Shown: piece by piece, positions 25,118-36,271 of the stretch
How positions within the stretch are numbered: position 1 is the first letter of the stretch
How the letters are laid out: each line of letters begins with the position of its first letter
Assembly: GCF_016650035.1 (NCBI RefSeq)
Contig: NZ_JAENWM010000003.1
Coordinates: 21,899 to 85,898 of the forward strand
Direction of reading: 5' to 3'
Length of the DNA: 64,000 nucleotides
Source of the DNA: Clostridium sp.
Lineage (GTDB): Bacteria > Bacillota > Clostridia > Clostridiales > Clostridiaceae
The notes under the pieces: generated by a model
The model's input: only the letters and a program-made list of their open reading frames with translations
Told to the model about the DNA's origin: nothing
Databases searched by the model: none
Program-made: the position numbers and the translations under genes

Positions 25118-28100
25118 ATGGCAATAAACGGAAATAAATTATTAGGTAGATTAGAAATCGGTTTGGATCTGCTCAAATCTAACGCAACTGAGGCCAACAA
25201 AATACTAGCATCTATAAGTGTAAAGAAAATGAATCTTAACATCATGGATGAACAAACTAAAACGAAAAATTTAGAAGCTATAAAATTAATTAGAAAACAA
25301 ATAGAAAGTGTAACAAACGTTGGAATCGACACATCGAAAATAAAAGCAAGTATGGATAAGTTAATAACTTCATTTAATGCTGTTAAACTTAATGGTAATA
25401 CGGTAAGTGAAACATTTAAAACTAATTCAACACAAGCACAACAATGGGCTAGTGAAAATGTAAAAGCAGCTACTAAAGTAACGGATGCTTATAATAAAGC
25501 ACAACAAAAGTTAAAAGAAACTATGAAAACAACTACTAATAAAACTACAGGGCAACAAGTGACTACTGCTTCTACAAAAATAGTTACAAGCGAATCTAGT
25601 GCAGAATTAAATAAAATAACTTTAGCATATCAGAGGTTAAATCTCGAAAATAAGACAACTGTACAATCGCTTTTAGGTATGGCTACTCAGGTAAAAAAAA
25701 CTACTGAGAGATATGGATTATTAGGGACATCTTTAATATCTGCGAATGCTCAACAATTAAGATATCGTACTGAAGCTGAAAGGCTAACTCAAACTCAAGC
25801 TAGACAAACAGCTACTATTAATGCAGAAGCACAAGCTAGAGTTGTAGCAAACAATAAAATTATAGCATCTAATCAAAAAAGACAGTTGGCTACATTAGCA
25901 ATGTACACAAAAGAAACTTCTGCTCTTTCTAAATATGATAAGATGAGCCGTACATTAGCATCAGCAAGTGGTGAGGCTGGATTAGCTATGTCATCCTCTA
26001 GTAGTGGTACAACAATGTCGGATAGATTTAAGGTAAGTGGAGTATATGCATTAGCAGCACAGTCAATCTTTATGTTAAGAGCATCTATACGTAATTTAAT
26101 TGAAACTAACAGAGATTATGAGGCTTCGATGGTGGATTTGGGAAGAGTAATTGGTGACGTTTCTAAGAAGGAATTAGAACTCTTTGGACAAGATTCAATA
26201 GATAATGCAAAAAAATATGGTTTAGCATTAAATGAAATCCAAGATTCATATACTGCATTAGCTAAAGCAGGTGTAGATAAAGGTAATTTATCATCAATGG
26301 TAAATACTATTGCTTTAGGATTAAATACTTCCAATATAACATCCGGTCAACAAATGGCCGAACTACTAACTACCAGTATGAAACAAATGAACATAGAATT
26401 TTCAGAAAGTGAAAGGCTCTTAGACAGTTGGAATTATTTAGCAGATAAAACAGTTGCAGACACATCGGATTTTGCAGAAGCAATTTCGAAAGCTGGCGCT
26501 ACCAGCGCTAGTATGAATATATCTATCTCAGAATTAAATGGGATGGTAGCAGTTTTAAGTAATACTACGGGAGCCACAGGAACTGAAATAGGTTCAGCAT
26601 TGAAGGCGATGGAGTCTCGTTTGCTTAGACCTCAGACATTAAACACGCTCAAGGAATACGGAATAGAAGTGATGGCTGATGAAAATCATTTCAAGAGTTT
26701 TGGAGAAATAATTCAACAAGTTTCAACAACATTAGATAAATTTGGAGAAAATACTGTAGAAAGTACCGATATACTTGAAAATTTAGGTGGAATTATGAGA
26801 AAAAACTGGATAAATTTGTTGTCCAGGGATTATGATCAGGTTGGCATTATGGCACAACAGAGTGCTGTAGAATCAATAGGTTACTCAGCTAAGAAATCAG
26901 AAGCTTCAATGGATACGTTAGATAAAAAAGTACAAGTTTTTAATGCAACAGTAAAAGAAATGTATGTTGGATTAGGTACAGGTGGATTACTCCCTCAATT
27001 AAAAGGCATAACTGAAATTGGAACTGGGATTGTAACATTAGCTGGTAAAGTTTCATCATTCTTATTTATATTGCTAGAAACTACAATAGCGGTTAAGACA
27101 TTATCATTTGGACTTAAAATGGTTACAGGTAGTAATTTAACACAATCTTTAGATAGAATGAATATGTCATTTAGTGCATTTGGCAAAAGTTTTCAAACTC
27201 AAACAATGGCAACTAGAGCATATAATACTGCGTCAAAATCACTTCAAGCACAAATAATATCTGGTAATATAACCGCTCAAGAATCTGGTGCTATATTAGG
27301 TGTAGTAGGTACAAAATTAGGAGTAGCTACTACTGGAATAGTAACAATGAGTGCAGCCCAAGGAGCTCTAGATACAAGGCTGTTAGCCGGTCAGACACTT
27401 CAAGCATCATTAGATACTCAACTTGCTTCAGGTACTATAACAAGAGCGCAATATAATGCAGAAACATTAATGAGAACATATACAGAAACAGAATTAGCTG
27501 CTCAACTTGCATCTCATACTATAACTGAGGAAGCATATAATTTAGCTTTATTGCAACGTGGTACATTGGAAGCAAGTTTAAATAGACAAATTGTAGCTAA
27601 AACTTTGACAGAGGCAGAAGCTAAAGTTATTTTAGATACAAAAATTTTATCAACAGAACAATATAATATATTAATGGCAGAACAAACAGCAACAATGGCT
27701 ACTTTATCTGCTACAGAAAAAGGTAAAATAGCTTCCGATCAAGCCTTGAATGCATCTCAAAAATCAGTAGCGGCATCTGCATTACTTATGAATTTAGCTA
27801 TAATGGCTGGAGTTGTTATATTAACAGTTATAGCATCAGCAGTTATGAAATATATACGTTCTCAAAAGGATTTGTCACAGAATATTGAGAGTGCAGTTAC
27901 TTCATTAAAAACTGAATCAGATGCAATTAATGACTCACTTAAAGATTACGAGGAACTTGCAAATAAGACTTCGTTAACAACTGAAGAAAAAGAAAAATTA
28001 TTAACTGCTACTCAAAATTTAATTAAGACCATTCCAGGAGCATCGGCTGTTATCAATGATGAAACTAAATCCTTCTCAGAACAGACAGAAGAGTTAAAGA

Positions 28101-31100
28101 AATTATCAGCAGCTAAAAGGTTGATAGCATCAACTGCGGCTATGGAAGATATTGTTGATAAAAATTTTGATAAAGTTAAAGCTAATATCAAAGAGTATCA
28201 AGATATGATAGATCTTCAAAATAGTCTAGCATCAGGCAAAGGTGCTGATTATCAATCTGCTATAGACAAGTTGACAAAAAATAATAAAGGTGGAACTACA
28301 GAAGATTTTGCTGCAACGGCTGTAATAAATAAAGCAAAAAAAAGTTTAGATGAGTATAAAACTAAATTAGTTGAAGCTCAAGGACAAATAATGGGAATAA
28401 ATGCCGTTTTTAAAGCCCAATATACAAATTTAGCAGAAGGATCAGGTGCACAGGAAACCGAAATAGCATTAATACTCAAACATGCAGATGCCATGTCAGA
28501 AAGTGGTAAGAATTTAGAAGGAATAAAAACTTATGCTTCTAATGCTATATACATGTTAAAAGATTTAGCTGAAGTTGAACCTTATAAAAACTTTTCGACA
28601 TCTATGGAAGAGTTTAATAAAAAAACTGAACATACTACCGAAGAGGTAAATGCACAAATTGATAGTTTAGATAATTTCCAAAAAATTGCAAAAACTTTAA
28701 AATTACCATTAGATGAAATATCTTTCTTTACAGAATTGCTTGCAGAACAAAAAATAGCATTAAAAGAAACAAAAACTTCTTTATCAGATGCAGCGGCACA
28801 GGCAAAACTTTCTGCACAAGAATTAAAAGTCCTAACGGATTCATTTGATACATCTATGGATTCTATAGGTGCATATAATAAACTTATGGATGAATATAAC
28901 ACAAATGGACATTTCTCTGCTGAATCTATGAAGGAAATTATTGATAAACATCAAGAGTTAGCTCCATATTTAAGTAATGAACCATTACTTTATCAGAAAA
29001 TATCAGATGCTTTAGAATCTGAAAAGAAAACAGCAGACGAAACTTATATTTCAATGATGATGAATTCCGAAGATTTTTACACTGCTAATATCAAAGGGAA
29101 CACAGTTTTAACAAATGAATTAAATAAAAAATATAAAATAGATCTTGCTAATTTTAAGACACTAGCACAGGCAAAGAGTATAGTAGAACAAAATTTAATT
29201 AAACAATTAGCAGGAGTATGGGCAAAATATTATCAAGTTCAAGCAGATGGAAGTGCTATATTAAATGCTATTGCTTGGGAAAAAGATAATGGTATTAAAT
29301 CAAGTAGACTTTCAGATATGACTGACGAGCAAGCAAAATCCTTTACTGAGGCTCAAAAAAAAGTTCAGATATATAATGATAAAGTTAAAGAAATTGAAGA
29401 TAGTTTTAAGAAAATTACGGGAGATTTTATACCTGCCACTTTAGACGACTATGGTAAAAAAATAGATGAAATAACTAAAGGAACAAAAGATTTAACTTCG
29501 GCAAATAAACAAGCTACAAATTCAATTAAAGATTATGAAAATGCAATAAAATCATTAGATAATCAACTTAAATTACTTGGCATTTCTCAATCAAAACTTA
29601 TACCAAATTCTCAAGCATATATTAACTCCCTTAGTAAAGAGGAAACTTTAATTAAAAAGAAAATTGATTTAACTAAACAATCTATTAAAGTTAATGAAGC
29701 CAATGCTAAGTCAATGTTGAAACTAGAAGGAGCATCAACAAAATCTACTACAAGTCAAACTTCCTCATCTGGAAATTATGGTGGGCAATACGCTGGCGGT
29801 AAGTATAGTAGTCAGATAAATCAAGCTGGTTCAAAATATGGACTAGATCCTAATCTAATTGCAGCAATGATACAAACTGAATCAAGTTTCAATCCTAACG
29901 CATATAATAAATCTTCTGGAGCAACTGGACTAGGACAATTCTTATCTTCAACAGCAAAAGATGAAGGACTTATTAATAGCTCAGGAGATCATAGAAGAAA
30001 TGCAGAAGCTTCAATTGATGCCCTAGCTAAATATCTTGTTAAACGTATATCGTGGGCAGGTGGTGATGTAGAGAAAGGTATTAAAGGTTATGGAGAAGGC
30101 ACACAAGCTTATCTAAATAAAGTCCTTAGTAATATGCCTAACAGTGGCAGTATTGGTTCTAGCTCTACAGGAGACTCTACTACAGATGGTGGTTCAGATA
30201 AAATCCTAGCAGAAATTGAATCTCAGAAATCAGCATTAATCGACTTCCAAGAAGAATTAGCACAGTTTACTTATCAGAAACTTAATATTCAACTTGGAAT
30301 GTTTGACGATAGAATTACAGCATCTAGTAAAAAAATAGCTATGCTTCAAACTGATGTAGAAATTACTTCCAATCTAGAGAGAGAAGTTATGCTGATGGGA
30401 AAAATACGGGAAGCTCTTATTACAGAAAGAACATTAATATATCAGAAAGGTGATTTTCTAGAAAAGGAAATTGATAGTAGAAAATATAATCTCGCTCAAG
30501 TTGCTGAGATGAAACTTGCCCTACAAGATGTTTTACAAGAAGAGAAGAATATACTAGTAGAAATTAATAATAATCGCGCTGCAATTAAAAGTCTTGCAAT
30601 AGAACAAATGACATCACTTCTCAATAGTCAAAGAATCAGTTCAGAAATTGCTCTTAAACAGCAACAAGAGAATGAGAAAAATGCTCTAGCATCTTCCGTT
30701 TATGGAAATGGTGAGAAACGAACTATAACTGTAAATACAGAAATTGACAAAGAAGAACTGCAAAAGAAATACGATGATTTAGATATAACTGTTGAAGCTG
30801 GCGCAGGTAAAACTGGTACTAATAGAAAAGAAACATTAAAAATGAACGAGGCTGTCCTGGAAAGTAGAATTGCAGAAGACGTAATAAAAGCATATGACAA
30901 AGAAAATGAAAAACAACAGAATGCTATTCAAGATCAGATTGATAGCTTGAATAAAGAAAATGATTTACAAGCAGAAATTGAAACTCGTTTAAAAAATCAA
31001 AATGACTTAATAGAAAAACAAACTGCATTGCAAGAAGTAAAAGAAAATAAGAATATCCAATCTCTAACAAAGAATCAAGATGGAAGTTTTCAATTTAAAT

Positions 31101-32035
31101 ATGTTGCAGATGTAAAAGCAGTTGAATCAGCACAGAAAGCAGTAAATGATCAAGTTGAATCTAATGATAATTGGGAGAAATCTACAGCATTAAAACATCA
31201 AACTGATTCACTAAATGCACTAAAGAAATCACTAGCAGATCAGAAAACTGCAAAAGATGATGATTATGCTGAACAATTAAGAAAGTTAGAAGATCGTCAA
31301 TTAATTGAAACTAATTTAATGAGTCTCCATTATTCCGATATGAATTTACTTGCAGATGAGAGTTTAAAAACATTAGGACAGACATATTCATATAATTGGG
31401 AACTCATAATAGAACAACTCACAACAGATGTAGCATCTGCTAAGGCATTACAGGATTCATTACAACTGTCACAAGCAAGCGGAACAATAGGCTCTACTGT
31501 AAGAGGTACAACAGGTAGTGGTAACTCAGCCTCTATTACAGTTAATACAGAGATAGATAAGGCATTACTACAGGCAAAATATGGTAGTGGAGTAGATATA
31601 ACTGTATCTAAAGGTGATGGTGAAACTGGACTCAATAGAGCAGCAACATTGTTATTGAATGAGAAGGTATTAGCTAGTCAAGGAGTTGTACCTAAATTTG
31701 AAAGTGGTGGAGAAGTTGGTTCATTTACTGGAAGTAGATTTGCTATGGTAGATACAAAAGAAAGAGTATTATCAGCTACTCAAACTCAGGACTTCGGACA
31801 GTTAGTGACTTATTTACCTAATGCTTTAATGAGTATAGAAAATATTATGGATAAGATAAGTATGAGTAATGTTAATAATACTAGTTCTAAAGGAGATACT
31901 TATGTTAGTAATACTTATGGAGATTTAAGTTTCCCTAATGCAACAAATCATGTTGAGATTGTACAAGCTTTGGATACAATTAATTTAAGAGCCAAACAGT
32001 ATTCAACAACTAAAACATATGGACTAAACTCGTAA
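25118..32035 (+). CDS. Tape measure protein with lytic transglycosylase domain
   Basis: 2305 residues; the length sets a tail of roughly 350 nm by the usual ratio. Long coiled-coil stretches, hydrophobic segment near residues 888-915, and a soluble lytic transglycosylase domain near 1567-1680 (KYGLDPNLIAAMIQTES with Glu1588 as probable acid, GATGLGQFL). After it come a Gln/Lys-rich coil and two copies of an ITVNTEIDK...LNEA-type module (about 1870 and 2140). It cuts peptidoglycan during DNA entry. GAAAGGAG precedes the start. Confidence 0.93.
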   Translation: MAINGNKLLGRLEIGLDLLKSNATEANKILASISVKKMNLNIMDEQTKTKNLEAIKLIRKQIESVTNVGIDTSKIKASMDKLITSFNAVKLNGNTVSETFKTNSTQAQQWASENVKAATKVTDAYNKAQQKLKETMKTTTNKTTGQQVTTASTKIVTSESSAELNKITLAYQRLNLENKTTVQSLLGMATQVKKTTERYGLLGTSLISANAQQLRYRTEAERLTQTQARQTATINAEAQARVVANNKIIASNQKRQLATLAMYTKETSALSKYDKMSRTLASASGEAGLAMSSSSSGTTMSDRFKVSGVYALAAQSIFMLRASIRNLIETNRDYEASMVDLGRVIGDVSKKELELFGQDSIDNAKKYGLALNEIQDSYTALAKAGVDKGNLSSMVNTIALGLNTSNITSGQQMAELLTTSMKQMNIEFSESERLLDSWNYLADKTVADTSDFAEAISKAGATSASMNISISELNGMVAVLSNTTGATGTEIGSALKAMESRLLRPQTLNTLKEYGIEVMADENHFKSFGEIIQQVSTTLDKFGENTVESTDILENLGGIMRKNWINLLSRDYDQVGIMAQQSAVESIGYSAKKSEASMDTLDKKVQVFNATVKEMYVGLGTGGLLPQLKGITEIGTGIVTLAGKVSSFLFILLETTIAVKTLSFGLKMVTGSNLTQSLDRMNMSFSAFGKSFQTQTMATRAYNTASKSLQAQIISGNITAQESGAILGVVGTKLGVATTGIVTMSAAQGALDTRLLAGQTLQASLDTQLASGTITRAQYNAETLMRTYTETELAAQLASHTITEEAYNLALLQRGTLEASLNRQIVAKTLTEAEAKVILDTKILSTEQYNILMAEQTATMATLSATEKGKIASDQALNASQKSVAASALLMNLAIMAGVVILTVIASAVMKYIRSQKDLSQNIESAVTSLKTESDAINDSLKDYEELANKTSLTTEEKEKLLTATQNLIKTIPGASAVINDETKSFSEQTEELKKLSAAKRLIASTAAMEDIVDKNFDKVKANIKEYQDMIDLQNSLASGKGADYQSAIDKLTKNNKGGTTEDFAATAVINKAKKSLDEYKTKLVEAQGQIMGINAVFKAQYTNLAEGSGAQETEIALILKHADAMSESGKNLEGIKTYASNAIYMLKDLAEVEPYKNFSTSMEEFNKKTEHTTEEVNAQIDSLDNFQKIAKTLKLPLDEISFFTELLAEQKIALKETKTSLSDAAAQAKLSAQELKVLTDSFDTSMDSIGAYNKLMDEYNTNGHFSAESMKEIIDKHQELAPYLSNEPLLYQKISDALESEKKTADETYISMMMNSEDFYTANIKGNTVLTNELNKKYKIDLANFKTLAQAKSIVEQNLIKQLAGVWAKYYQVQADGSAILNAIAWEKDNGIKSSRLSDMTDEQAKSFTEAQKKVQIYNDKVKEIEDSFKKITGDFIPATLDDYGKKIDEITKGTKDLTSANKQATNSIKDYENAIKSLDNQLKLLGISQSKLIPNSQAYINSLSKEETLIKKKIDLTKQSIKVNEANAKSMLKLEGASTKSTTSQTSSSGNYGGQYAGGKYSSQINQAGSKYGLDPNLIAAMIQTESSFNPNAYNKSSGATGLGQFLSSTAKDEGLINSSGDHRRNAEASIDALAKYLVKRISWAGGDVEKGIKGYGEGTQAYLNKVLSNMPNSGSIGSSSTGDSTTDGGSDKILAEIESQKSALIDFQEELAQFTYQKLNIQLGMFDDRITASSKKIAMLQTDVEITSNLEREVMLMGKIREALITERTLIYQKGDFLEKEIDSRKYNLAQVAEMKLALQDVLQEEKNILVEINNNRAAIKSLAIEQMTSLLNSQRISSEIALKQQQENEKNALASSVYGNGEKRTITVNTEIDKEELQKKYDDLDITVEAGAGKTGTNRKETLKMNEAVLESRIAEDVIKAYDKENEKQQNAIQDQIDSLNKENDLQAEIETRLKNQNDLIEKQTALQEVKENKNIQSLTKNQDGSFQFKYVADVKAVESAQKAVNDQVESNDNWEKSTALKHQTDSLNALKKSLADQKTAKDDDYAEQLRKLEDRQLIETNLMSLHYSDMNLLADESLKTLGQTYSYNWELIIEQLTTDVASAKALQDSLQLSQASGTIGSTVRGTTGSGNSASITVNTEIDKALLQAKYGSGVDITVSKGDGETGLNRAATLLLNEKVLASQGVVPKFESGGEVGSFTGSRFAMVDTKERVLSATQTQDFGQLVTYLPNALMSIENIMDKISMSNVNNTSSKGDTYVSNTYGDLSFPNATNHVEIVQALDTINLRAKQYSTTKTYGLNS

Positions 32036-32065
32036 AAAGGTTAGTCCTTTTAAATGAGGTGAAAT

Positions 32066-32362
32066 ATGAGTGAAAATATTGATAAAAATAAAATTCAACA
32101 ACAAGATGAAATATTAAAAGCTATAGAAACTATGATAATAGCATATGATAGAAACACAAAATATGACAGGACTCAATGGGGAATAATTACAGCTATTAAT
32201 GTTAATGGCACATTGAAGATAATGCATAATGATTTTGAAAGTGATTTACCTGTTAAATTTGAAGTGGATATTACTAAATTGATAGTTGGAGATGTAGTCA
32301 TAATAAGGATTCCATCTAATAATTTTTCACAACGATATGTAGATGGGAAAAGACCTTTTTAA
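32066..32362 (+). CDS. Small tail protein (DUF2577-like)
   Basis: 98 residues. After a helical N-terminus, an OB-like β region (WGIITAINVNGTLKIMH, VGDVVIIRI) resembles small baseplate-associated phage proteins. It lies between tape measure and tail-tip genes. Confidence 0.5.
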   Translation: MSENIDKNKIQQQDEILKAIETMIIAYDRNTKYDRTQWGIITAINVNGTLKIMHNDFESDLPVKFEVDITKLIVGDVVIIRIPSNNFSQRYVDGKRPF

Positions 32363-32396
32363 TATAAATAATTAAAAATACAAGGAAGTGATAAAC

Positions 32397-33425
32397 TTGT
32401 TAGTGACACCACAAATTCCATCATTTTTACCTTTTGATGCAACCAAGGATTATGAATTGAACTTTAGTATACCTACATATTCAGATCAATGTGTTAAAAA
32501 TCAAATTCAAATATTTAAACAATCCGATAATACTTTGATATACGATAATACAACTATAAGTTTCCAACTTTTTTGTCCTATACCTATAAGTACTCTTTTA
32601 AATGGTGTAAATTATAAATGCCAAATTAGAACTTATAATATAAATAATGATTTTTCTGAATGGTCTTATATGACTTCTTTCTTGGTTCTATCTCCTGTAT
32701 TAGTAGATTTATTTATCCCAAGTATTATTTTAAGTCAAAGTTTAAATTTAAAGGTTACTTATTCACAACCACAAGGCGAACTAATGTTAAGTTTAAAATA
32801 TATATTATACGACCATCAAAAAAATCAATTATCAGTTTCAAGGGAAATATTTGGTTCTAATCTACAATATGAGTTTAATTTATTAGAAAATAATACAAAT
32901 TATTTTGCAAAATGCGAAGTTATAACACAAAATGGATTATTAGGATATTCAGAATACATTCCATTTATGACACAATATCAAGCCCCAAGAGTAAATAATG
33001 TTTTAGAATTAACTAATCAATATCAAGATGGAGCAATCCTCGCTTCCTGTGAGATAATTAGAATACTTGCACACACGGTTGGTAATTTTACTTTTGAAAG
33101 TAGTGAATGGATAAATTTAACTACAGCTGATTCTATGTTATATTACGATGATAATAATGGATTTTCTATGGATAGTAACTTTACAATCAAGTGCTGGCTA
33201 AAATCTATAGAAGAGGATGAAGTATTTTTAACACTATATGGGTATAGTTTATTAGATAAAATAGAATTGCGATATTATAGTAATAGAATTCATGTATTTA
33301 AAAAATCATGCAATCTAGTAAATCATTACATTAGCAACTTAATTACTATATTACCAACTGATACTTTGTTTGTTTTCTTAGTTCAGAAATATAATGGCGT
33401 AGATATTCAATGTGAAATAATTTAA
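32397..33425 (+). CDS. Tail/baseplate protein with FN3-like regions
   Basis: 342 residues if started at TTG 32397 behind AAGGAAGTGA; a GTG at 32388 is possible. β-rich with repeated Tyr/Asn patterns like fibronectin III domains, and a C-terminal laminin-like jelly-roll region possible. Probably part of the tail tip. Confidence 0.5.
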   Translation: MLVTPQIPSFLPFDATKDYELNFSIPTYSDQCVKNQIQIFKQSDNTLIYDNTTISFQLFCPIPISTLLNGVNYKCQIRTYNINNDFSEWSYMTSFLVLSPVLVDLFIPSIILSQSLNLKVTYSQPQGELMLSLKYILYDHQKNQLSVSREIFGSNLQYEFNLLENNTNYFAKCEVITQNGLLGYSEYIPFMTQYQAPRVNNVLELTNQYQDGAILASCEIIRILAHTVGNFTFESSEWINLTTADSMLYYDDNNGFSMDSNFTIKCWLKSIEEDEVFLTLYGYSLLDKIELRYYSNRIHVFKKSCNLVNHYISNLITILPTDTLFVFLVQKYNGVDIQCEII

Positions 33426-33450
33426 TAAAGTAAAAATAAGGAGAATTTAA

Positions 33451-33609
33451 ATGAAGATATTTAATATTAAACAAGCAGATATATTTATTAAGAGTAAAGC
33501 GAAGGTGACTGGAACGGGTTTAGGAAATAAATATAAAACGTATATTGAATTTGAAGACAATGAAATATTAAAAGATTTAATGAACAAGTGGATGGCTAAA
33601 GAATTTTAG
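33451..33609 (+). CDS. Small hypothetical protein
   Basis: 52 residues, start ATG with AAGGAG, stop TAG. Basic and polar; no domain. It ends shortly before an inserted homing nuclease. Confidence 0.5.
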   Translation: MKIFNIKQADIFIKSKAKVTGTGLGNKYKTYIEFEDNEILKDLMNKWMAKEF

Positions 33610-33665
33610 TCATCTTTTTTAATGCAAAAATTAATCAAAAAACGATTTTAAGGAGGATTTTAACT

Positions 33666-34796
33666 ATGTTAATAACAAAAACAGTAATCACTAGTTGGAG
33701 CAATACTAATAAAATATGGTATGAGAGAAAAGGATATATATTCACTAAAATGAGAGAGTGCCTTGAAGTTGATGTAAAAGATTTACCAATCAGTTCAGGT
33801 GTAAAAGTTGAAGTCAAATGTGATTGTCCTGATTGCAAAAGTCCTATTTTAAGCCCTATGAGATGGGTAAGTTATAAAAGGTATATTAAAGAAGATGGGA
33901 AATATTATTGCAGGAAATGTGCAAGTAAATTATATGGTAATGAGAATATGAGAAAAGTAAAACTAGCAAAAGGCATATCATTTGAACAATGGTGCATTAA
34001 TAATAATAGACAAGATGTTTTAGATAGATGGGATTATGACTTAAATGATAAAAATCCTAATGAGACAGCATGCTCAATAAAAAAGAAATATTATTTTAAA
34101 TGTGATAAACATCCTGAACATGAAAGTGAATTAAAAAATTTAAATAGTTTTACTAATGGACTTATAGGGGCTATAAAATGTAATCAATGTAATTCTTTTG
34201 CACAATGGGGAGCTGATAATATAGATGAAGATTTCTTAGAAAAATATTGGGATTATAATAAGAATGTAGGGATTAAACCATGGGGTATTAGCCATGGATG
34301 CCATACAAAAGTATTTATAATATGTCAAGAAAATAGCAATCATCTAAGTTATAAAGTTGAATGTAAAAGCTTCTGTGTCGGCAATAGATGCCCTGCGTGT
34401 AAACAATCAAAAGGAGAAAAAAGAGTTGAAAAATATCTAGTAAATAAAGGGTTTATAAAAGGAGTAGACTATTTATCACAAAAGCCTTTCGATGGATTGT
34501 TAGGATTAGGTGGAGGGAATCTTTCATATGATTTTTATTTGATAAAACATTATAATTTATTGATAGAATATCAAGGAGAATTTCATGACAGACCTATAGA
34601 TTTTTATGGGGAAGGTACGAATGTAGCAGAAGATAGATTTGTAAAACAAAAGGAACATGATAGAAGAAAAAAAGAATATGCAGATGATAATAATATAGAA
34701 TTATTACTGATATGGTATTGGGATTTTAATAATATAGAAACTATTTTAAACAAACAATTAAAACAAAATAAGGAGATGGTAATATATGGCATATAA
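33666..34796 (+). CDS. Vsr-like homing nuclease (second paralogue)
   Basis: 376 residues with AAGGAGG. Shares the N-terminal domain (ITKTVITSW, KGYIFTKM, CDCPDCKSP, YYCRKC) with the genes at 19644 and 51377, then a QWCINNNRQD motif and zinc pairs. The C-terminal core LIEYQGEFHD with KQKEHDRRK and LLLIWYWDF is the Vsr-like nuclease site. Its last 11 bases overlap the start of the tail fibre gene. Confidence 0.82.
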   Translation: MLITKTVITSWSNTNKIWYERKGYIFTKMRECLEVDVKDLPISSGVKVEVKCDCPDCKSPILSPMRWVSYKRYIKEDGKYYCRKCASKLYGNENMRKVKLAKGISFEQWCINNNRQDVLDRWDYDLNDKNPNETACSIKKKYYFKCDKHPEHESELKNLNSFTNGLIGAIKCNQCNSFAQWGADNIDEDFLEKYWDYNKNVGIKPWGISHGCHTKVFIICQENSNHLSYKVECKSFCVGNRCPACKQSKGEKRVEKYLVNKGFIKGVDYLSQKPFDGLLGLGGGNLSYDFYLIKHYNLLIEYQGEFHDRPIDFYGEGTNVAEDRFVKQKEHDRRKKEYADDNNIELLLIWYWDFNNIETILNKQLKQNKEMVIYGI

Positions 34797-36255
34797 TAGG
34801 TCAACTTTTCCCGAACAGATCGACCTTCCAATTGAGCTTTTTGATATTTCACCTACAGATAAACCTGATATAGACGAATATTTTATTTTATGTACTTTGA
34901 CGAATCCAACACCTGACCAAATAGATAGAATGGCTTATTTATTAACGGCATATAACAATAAAATATTAAATGCTGAAAAAATAAATTATTTTATGGATAT
35001 AGCTATAAACACAGAAAAATTTTGGTTTGACAATGTAAATAACTATTTAAAATTTATAGCTAATTATGATAGTCTTTATCCATACAAAATCTATAACACA
35101 GTAATGGATTTTAATGGTGATTTATATATGAGTTTATCTAGTGACAACATTGGAAATCCTTTATCAGATGCAACTAAATGGAGAAAAATTAGCCAACGTG
35201 GTTTACAAGGTATACAAGGAGAAAGAGGGTTTGCAGGAATGGGACTCGCCTTCATAGGCTCCTATGACTCAACTGCCACATATACAATTAACCAAGGAGT
35301 AGAACAAAATGGAAGTTTATATGGTTGCATCTCACCAATACCTATTACTGGAATATCTCCAAGTAGTAGCACAAATGATTGGAGTATGGTGGTATCTAAA
35401 GGAAGTTCAACTTTTTTAACGGTTCTAAGAGGTTCAGTTATAGTAAATACAAATACTGCTGTTGTTCCAATAGATATTATTGGGTTTAATAAAAATAATG
35501 ACCAAATATTTGTATATACAGATAAAAATTATATAGAACAAGAAAAAGAATATATGTTAAATAGTGATGGATTAAGTATTGTAAAAATGGTTGGAACATG
35601 GGATGGAACTATAACTCCTGTTAATTTTAATTTTGTAGTATTTAAAAATATTGTAGAAGGAGTCGCTTTGGCAGACGGTAGTTTAATTCAAATTCAAAGT
35701 ATTACATTGGATAAATTAAATTTAGATGTTCAAAATAAAATCGGTAAGATTGGGAATGCCTTTTTACAAACCACTGCACAAGATTTAAGTGGTGCAGTTA
35801 ATGAAAATACCAATAATTTAAAATCACATATAGTTGATTATGTAAAGCACCCTGCTTATATAACTACAACAGGTGTTGCTAATATATATACAGCTACATT
35901 AGACCCTGCTCCTACAAGTTATGTTGATGGCATGGGAATAACAGCTAAAATAAATGTGAATTCAACTGGGGCATCAACAATGAATATTAATAATCTTGGT
36001 GCAAAAGCGATGAAAGATGGATTTGGAAATTCTATAACTAATTTTAAAGCAAATACGATTTATGGATTTAGATATGAGGCAGTTTCACAATCTCTTATGC
36101 TCCAAGGAGCAAGTGCCCCTGTAAATACATTTTCACAAACTACAGACCCAGCTTTATATGCTAAACCAAATGATATATGGTTTGACTTAGCTAGTGGAAC
36201 AATTAAATATAGAGTAGGAACAGCATGGGTAACATTTGATTACACTTATGCTTAG
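34786..36255 (+). CDS. Tail fibre/upper baseplate protein with collagen-like patch
   Basis: 489 residues with AAGGAGATGG. Short collagen-like GLQGIQGERG near residue 145, carbohydrate-binding-like repeats with YxxGxLYxC, and a β-rich C-terminus ending in a small YxxGTAWV motif. It is the last structural gene before the radical SAM module. Confidence 0.65.
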   Translation: MAYNRSTFPEQIDLPIELFDISPTDKPDIDEYFILCTLTNPTPDQIDRMAYLLTAYNNKILNAEKINYFMDIAINTEKFWFDNVNNYLKFIANYDSLYPYKIYNTVMDFNGDLYMSLSSDNIGNPLSDATKWRKISQRGLQGIQGERGFAGMGLAFIGSYDSTATYTINQGVEQNGSLYGCISPIPITGISPSSSTNDWSMVVSKGSSTFLTVLRGSVIVNTNTAVVPIDIIGFNKNNDQIFVYTDKNYIEQEKEYMLNSDGLSIVKMVGTWDGTITPVNFNFVVFKNIVEGVALADGSLIQIQSITLDKLNLDVQNKIGKIGNAFLQTTAQDLSGAVNENTNNLKSHIVDYVKHPAYITTTGVANIYTATLDPAPTSYVDGMGITAKINVNSTGASTMNINNLGAKAMKDGFGNSITNFKANTIYGFRYEAVSQSLMLQGASAPVNTFSQTTDPALYAKPNDIWFDLASGTIKYRVGTAWVTFDYTYA

Positions 36256-36271
36256 AAGGGAGAAATAATAT

